DNA from: Flavobacterium psychrophilum
GTDB taxonomy: Bacteria > Bacteroidota > Bacteroidia > Flavobacteriales > Flavobacteriaceae
DNA length: 17,996 bases
Reading direction: 5' to 3'
NCBI GenBank assembly: GCA_945866505.1
Contig: CAMBHH010000053.1
Coordinates: forward strand, 1 to 17,996
Shown in pieces: positions 15,782 through 17,996 of this stretch. The notes below the pieces were generated by a model. It did no database searches, was not told where the DNA came from, and worked only from the letters and a program-made list of their open reading frames with translations. How positions within the stretch are numbered: the first letter of the stretch is position 1; each line of letters starts with the position of its first letter. The position numbers and the translations under genes are program-made.

Positions 15782-16078
15782 TTAAATCCCTTGTACGATA
15801 AATAGATCTAATTCCAATGCAACAAATAGCTCAATATTTTGACATTTAGTGATGTCCATACAAGGTAATATGTAGACAGCGGAACAATTCATGAGTTCCC
15901 TAATATTATCTTTTATAGCAATTCTTCTGTTAATATTACTATTTGATAAAGTTAGCATCGGATTGAAAACTCGAAATCCTCGACTTTCTAAATAGAGTTG
16001 AGCATTTTTAAATTTATTCTTACTTTCTAAGGTGTCAGTAGCAGATATCTCACCGATAATGTAGATAGTATCTTTCAT
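15782..16078 (-). CDS. DUF4406-family protein (nucleoside 2-deoxyribosyltransferase-like fold)
   Basis: 98 residues, ATG start. DTIYIIGEISATDTLESKNK is the first strand and loop, then NAQLYLESRGFRVFNPMLTL, then IRELMNCSAVYILPCMDITK and NIELFVALELDLFIV. This order (YI-GxI, then helix, then GxxVxNP, then LxxCDAxxxLPxWxxSxGxxxE, then AxxLGL) is that of DUF4406, related to nucleoside 2-deoxyribosyltransferases. The equivalent of the catalytic-site glutamate appears to be kept in NIELFVALE. The usual DWxxYMxxxI stretch is replaced by RRIAIKDNIREL. Such genes are frequent in phages and accessory regions; the substrate is unknown. It stands alone between intergenic regions, and inverted repeats lie upstream. 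Confidence 0.82.
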   Translation of the reverse strand: MKDTIYIIGEISATDTLESKNKFKNAQLYLESRGFRVFNPMLTLSNSNINRRIAIKDNIRELMNCSAVYILPCMDITKCQNIELFVALELDLFIVQGI

Positions 16079-16618
16079 AATAATTGTTTAAAGGCACGTT
16101 GTGTATAGTTCATTTTTTATCATATAGTTAGACAATTTTTTTGTTCAAATTGTGCGTCCTAAACTATTGTTTATTTTTTTTGGGATGATATTATTTTTGG
16201 AACACTACACTGCTGCCGGTCAAGATTAATTACTGACTTATACTAGCAAAATATAATTTCAATGCCACATCCTTTTTTCAAATATTTCAGTTCACACCGT
16301 TCCGTAGTCAAAGTATGGTGAACTATTGAATTTATTATTATTTATATTTTCTGCAATTGAATACAAGGGGGATGGTTTTTGTATTTTAGCTATGTAAATA
16401 TAAATGGTCCAGTAAGCAATTCGTTTTTATTCAACAATCTAATTTTTGCCAGAACAAAAAAAATATTAACATTTACTGGGAATGGAATTCATTTATATCA
16501 CTGATATTTTCAAATTGTATTCCAAAATATTAATCCACAATAATAAAATTAGAGATATGCTATTTTAATGTCAGAGAATAGTTTTTTTAATGTTTTCGAT
16601 TAGCAAACTAATTCTATA
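16079..16618. other. 540-bp intergenic region with small inverted repeats
   Basis: No credible gene. Three small hairpins are visible: ACAATTT/AAATTGT (16132-16138, 16147-16153) about 55 bp before the DUF4406 start; AGTTCAC/GTGAACT (16289-16295, 16318-16324); and AATACAA/TTGTATT (16360-16366, 16379-16385). The last two could belong to the end of the transcript from the response regulator at 16619, or to regulatory sites. None has a strong T tract. Confidence 0.4.
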
Positions 16619-17443
16619 TTATGAAACTTTAATTTTTAAAATCTTAAAAAAATCTTCTTGCTTTCTTTTTGAAATTGGTAGAAAAATGTTATTCTGTAAT
16701 TCGCAAAAACAACCGTCCCTTTTGTTAATTTTCAACAAATGCTTGATGTTGATTATGTATGAGTGGTGTATTCTGTAAAAAAAAGAATTCTCTAATAATT
16801 TTTCATATACACCTATGTTTTTGCTAGAAACTATATTTTTTCCATTAGTTAAATAGAAAGTAGTGTATTTTCCATCGGAAGCGCAATAGACTATATCTTC
16901 TTTTTTTAAAAAATCCACTTTTTCTAAGGACGACACAGTTATAAAATTGTGATTTGATTGAGAATCGTTCATTATTAGGTCGGTAAATAAGCTGTCTAAG
17001 TAACTTTCATCAAATTTGATTTTTTTTATAACTTTGCGAATCGATAATAATACCGTTTCTATTGATAAGGGTTTCATTATAAAATCTGCTGCATCAACAT
17101 TGAAAGCATTTACTGCATATTCTGCAGAAGAACTTATAAATATTAGTTGAACATCTTTAATGTCAAACTTATGGAGATGATCAAAAATTATCGAATTTTG
17201 AAATTTAACATTCATAAAAACAATATCTGGTTTCTGATATTTAAGCGCTATAATTCCTTCTTCAATAGACTCTGCGCATCCTATAATATTAAGATTTAAA
17301 CAATATTCTGAAATTATTTTTTGGAGTAATATTATCTCAGTTTGATTTTCTTCTATTATGATTACATTGTAGGTAAGAATGCTTTTTGATCTGTTGGTCA
17401 TTATGGTTTTGCGGTTTTGATTAACAGTGGACTGATGCAGCAT
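16619..17443 (-). CDS. Orphan LytTR response regulator lacking the phospho-acceptor Asp
   Basis: 274 residues from ATG 17443; an ATG at 17401 (residue 15, MTNRSKS) is an equally good start and gives 260. The receiver domain (about 25-140) is intact in outline: VIIIEENQ with acidic E31/E32, VQLIFISSSAEYAVNAFNVD, and K124-P125 in FIMKPLS. But the strand that carries the phosphorylated Asp reads PDIVFMNVKF, with N78 in its place (compare LIFMDVHL in the regulator at 24-779). It should therefore not be phosphorylated conventionally. The LytTR domain (about 167-272) is complete, with VDFLKKEDIVYCASDGKYTT and FFYRIHHSYIINIKHLL. No histidine kinase lies nearby. It starts 2 nt after a SCO1 pseudogene fragment, so its transcription may depend on whatever reads through that remnant. 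Likely active constitutively or through another signal. Confidence 0.92.
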   Translation of the reverse strand: MLHQSTVNQNRKTIMTNRSKSILTYNVIIIEENQTEIILLQKIISEYCLNLNIIGCAESIEEGIIALKYQKPDIVFMNVKFQNSIIFDHLHKFDIKDVQLIFISSSAEYAVNAFNVDAADFIMKPLSIETVLLSIRKVIKKIKFDESYLDSLFTDLIMNDSQSNHNFITVSSLEKVDFLKKEDIVYCASDGKYTTFYLTNGKNIVSSKNIGVYEKLLENSFFYRIHHSYIINIKHLLKINKRDGCFCELQNNIFLPISKRKQEDFFKILKIKVS

Positions 17444-17445
17444 AT

Positions 17446-17716
17446 TTAATTGTTTTCGTTAATTGATGTTTTTATATCGTCAAGCATTTGTTGCATTTCA
17501 ATTGATAAAGTACCGTTGCAAATGCCTTTTATTCTTTTGGTTTTATCTACTAATATGAATTGCTGTGTATGCATAAATTCAGTGCTGTCTTTGCTAAAAT
17601 CAATGTCATCCTCGACAAAATAGGATTTACATGCTAGACTGTAAATGTCTTGCTTTGTACCGGTCAAAAAATGCCAATTTGGGTTGGTTATTTCATTTTT
17701 GGCTTTATTTTTTTTT
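17446..17716 (-). pseudogene. C-terminal fragment of a SCO1/SenC family protein
   Basis: Minus-strand frame beginning about KAKNEITNPNWHFLTGTKQD, then IYSLACKSYFVEDD, then FMHTQQFILVDKTKRIKG, ending near SINENN. This is the final third of Bacteroidota SCO1/SenC proteins, thioredoxin-fold copper chaperones for cytochrome oxidase assembly, and includes the conserved copper-binding His in FMHT. The first two thirds, with the CxxxC copper site, are absent. Upstream of a run of nine A's the open frame (back to 17823) is only an out-of-phase reading of the adjacent YHYH remnant, so the ATG at 17823 is not a true start. Not functional as a copper chaperone. Confidence 0.78.
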
Positions 17717-17908
17717 AATGTACACATAAGTTCCGTCACTGGAAATGCTGCACGATTCATATATTTCTTTATAGACCGCTGGTATATCCGTTGTTGTGGT
17801 GGTGGTGTCTGAGCTGTTATCATTGTTACAACTTATGATGATGCAAATAGCAATTACGATAATTACTGGTACACTGATTTTTAAAATTTTTAATATCTTA
17901 AATATTAC
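17705..17908 (-). pseudogene. 5' fragment of a YHYH-type lipoprotein
   Basis: In the frame shifted relative to the SCO1 fragment, the minus strand reads IFKILKILKISVPVIIVIAI then CIIISC, a lipoprotein signal with the lipobox cysteine at 17828-17830. Then come NNDNSSDTTTTTTDIPAVYK and EIYESCSISSDGTYVYIK. The last part matches the opening of YHYH lipoproteins (PAVFxKIYGxxxIxxDGTYVYIKTxGxPDHKS). It breaks off at the A9 run and stops at 17705. The expected start codon is missing: an ATA (17903-17905) stands where ATG would be, with an in-frame stop just before it (17909-17911). So both ends are lost. Confidence 0.62.
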
Positions 17909-17959
17909 TTAATTTCTTCAAAAATAAAGAGCGACTGAAATAATTAAAAATTGGTTTCT

Positions 17960-17992
17960 GTTGAGTTGTTGAATAATCGCATTGAATTGTAA
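17960..17992 (+). repeat. 33-bp dispersed repeat, copy 2
   Basis: Second copy of the repeat at 3225-3257 (29 of 33 identical, same orientation), at the very end of the window. It lies 52 bp beyond the YHYH::SCO1 chimera. Its continuation beyond the window cannot be seen. Confidence 0.4.
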
Positions 17993-17996
17993 AGAT

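Noticed and set aside
17446..17823. 125-residue protein starting at ATG 17823
   Set aside because: The first 40 or so residues are an out-of-phase translation of a YHYH lipoprotein remnant; only the SCO1-like C-terminus is genuine, so the start is not real.

Overview
This AT-rich window most likely comes from a Flavobacterium-like member of the Bacteroidota. The supporting signs are type IX secretion (T9SS) cargo proteins with C-terminal sorting domains, LytTR response regulators paired with a PF06580-type histidine kinase, YHYH-domain proteins, a DUF547 fragment, A/T-rich leaders without clear Shine-Dalgarno sites, and several probable TTG starts. No rRNA, tRNA, CRISPR array or intact insertion sequence was seen. 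Nearly all intact genes lie on the minus strand.

Region by region (minus-strand genes read right to left): 24-2551 holds a membrane-anchored exported protein, then a LytS-like sensor kinase, then a LytTR response regulator, plausibly one transcription unit. 2639-3353 is decayed sequence, a short repeat and a terminator, followed by a small exported Spy-like protein (3388-3783). 4494-6815 is the only plus-strand block. It has one plausible small hypothetical gene, then a T9SS surface-protein gene broken by frameshifts, stop codons and an internal deletion (4872-6037), a DUF547 protein lacking its C-terminal half (6115-6546), and further remnants. 6940-11148 holds a secreted YHYH protein, an ECF sigma factor with a tiny truncated anti-sigma-like ORF, and a secreted thioredoxin-fold protein. 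11149-15514 is a compact surface operon: a 68-residue protein with a PID-type C-terminal anchor, a 789-791-residue-class T9SS cargo protein with a TTG start, and a protein with Ig-like repeats and a FISUMP domain. 15782-17908 holds a DUF4406 gene, an orphan LytTR regulator whose receiver lacks the phospho-acceptor Asp, and a chimeric pseudogene joining the start of a YHYH lipoprotein to the end of a SCO1/SenC gene.

Taken together this is a cell-envelope and regulatory accessory region with much gene decay. Three observations stand out. The first is the Asp-to-Asn LytTR regulator sitting 2 nt behind the YHYH::SCO1 chimera. The second is the surface operon, preceded by two 15-bp direct repeats exactly 21 bp apart, which is the geometry used by LytTR-type regulators. 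The third is that YHYH proteins appear twice next to thioredoxin-fold proteins (TlpA-like and SCO1), suggesting a functional partnership. I see no complete, clearly novel defence or mobile system. Family assignments come from recognised motifs, without any database search.
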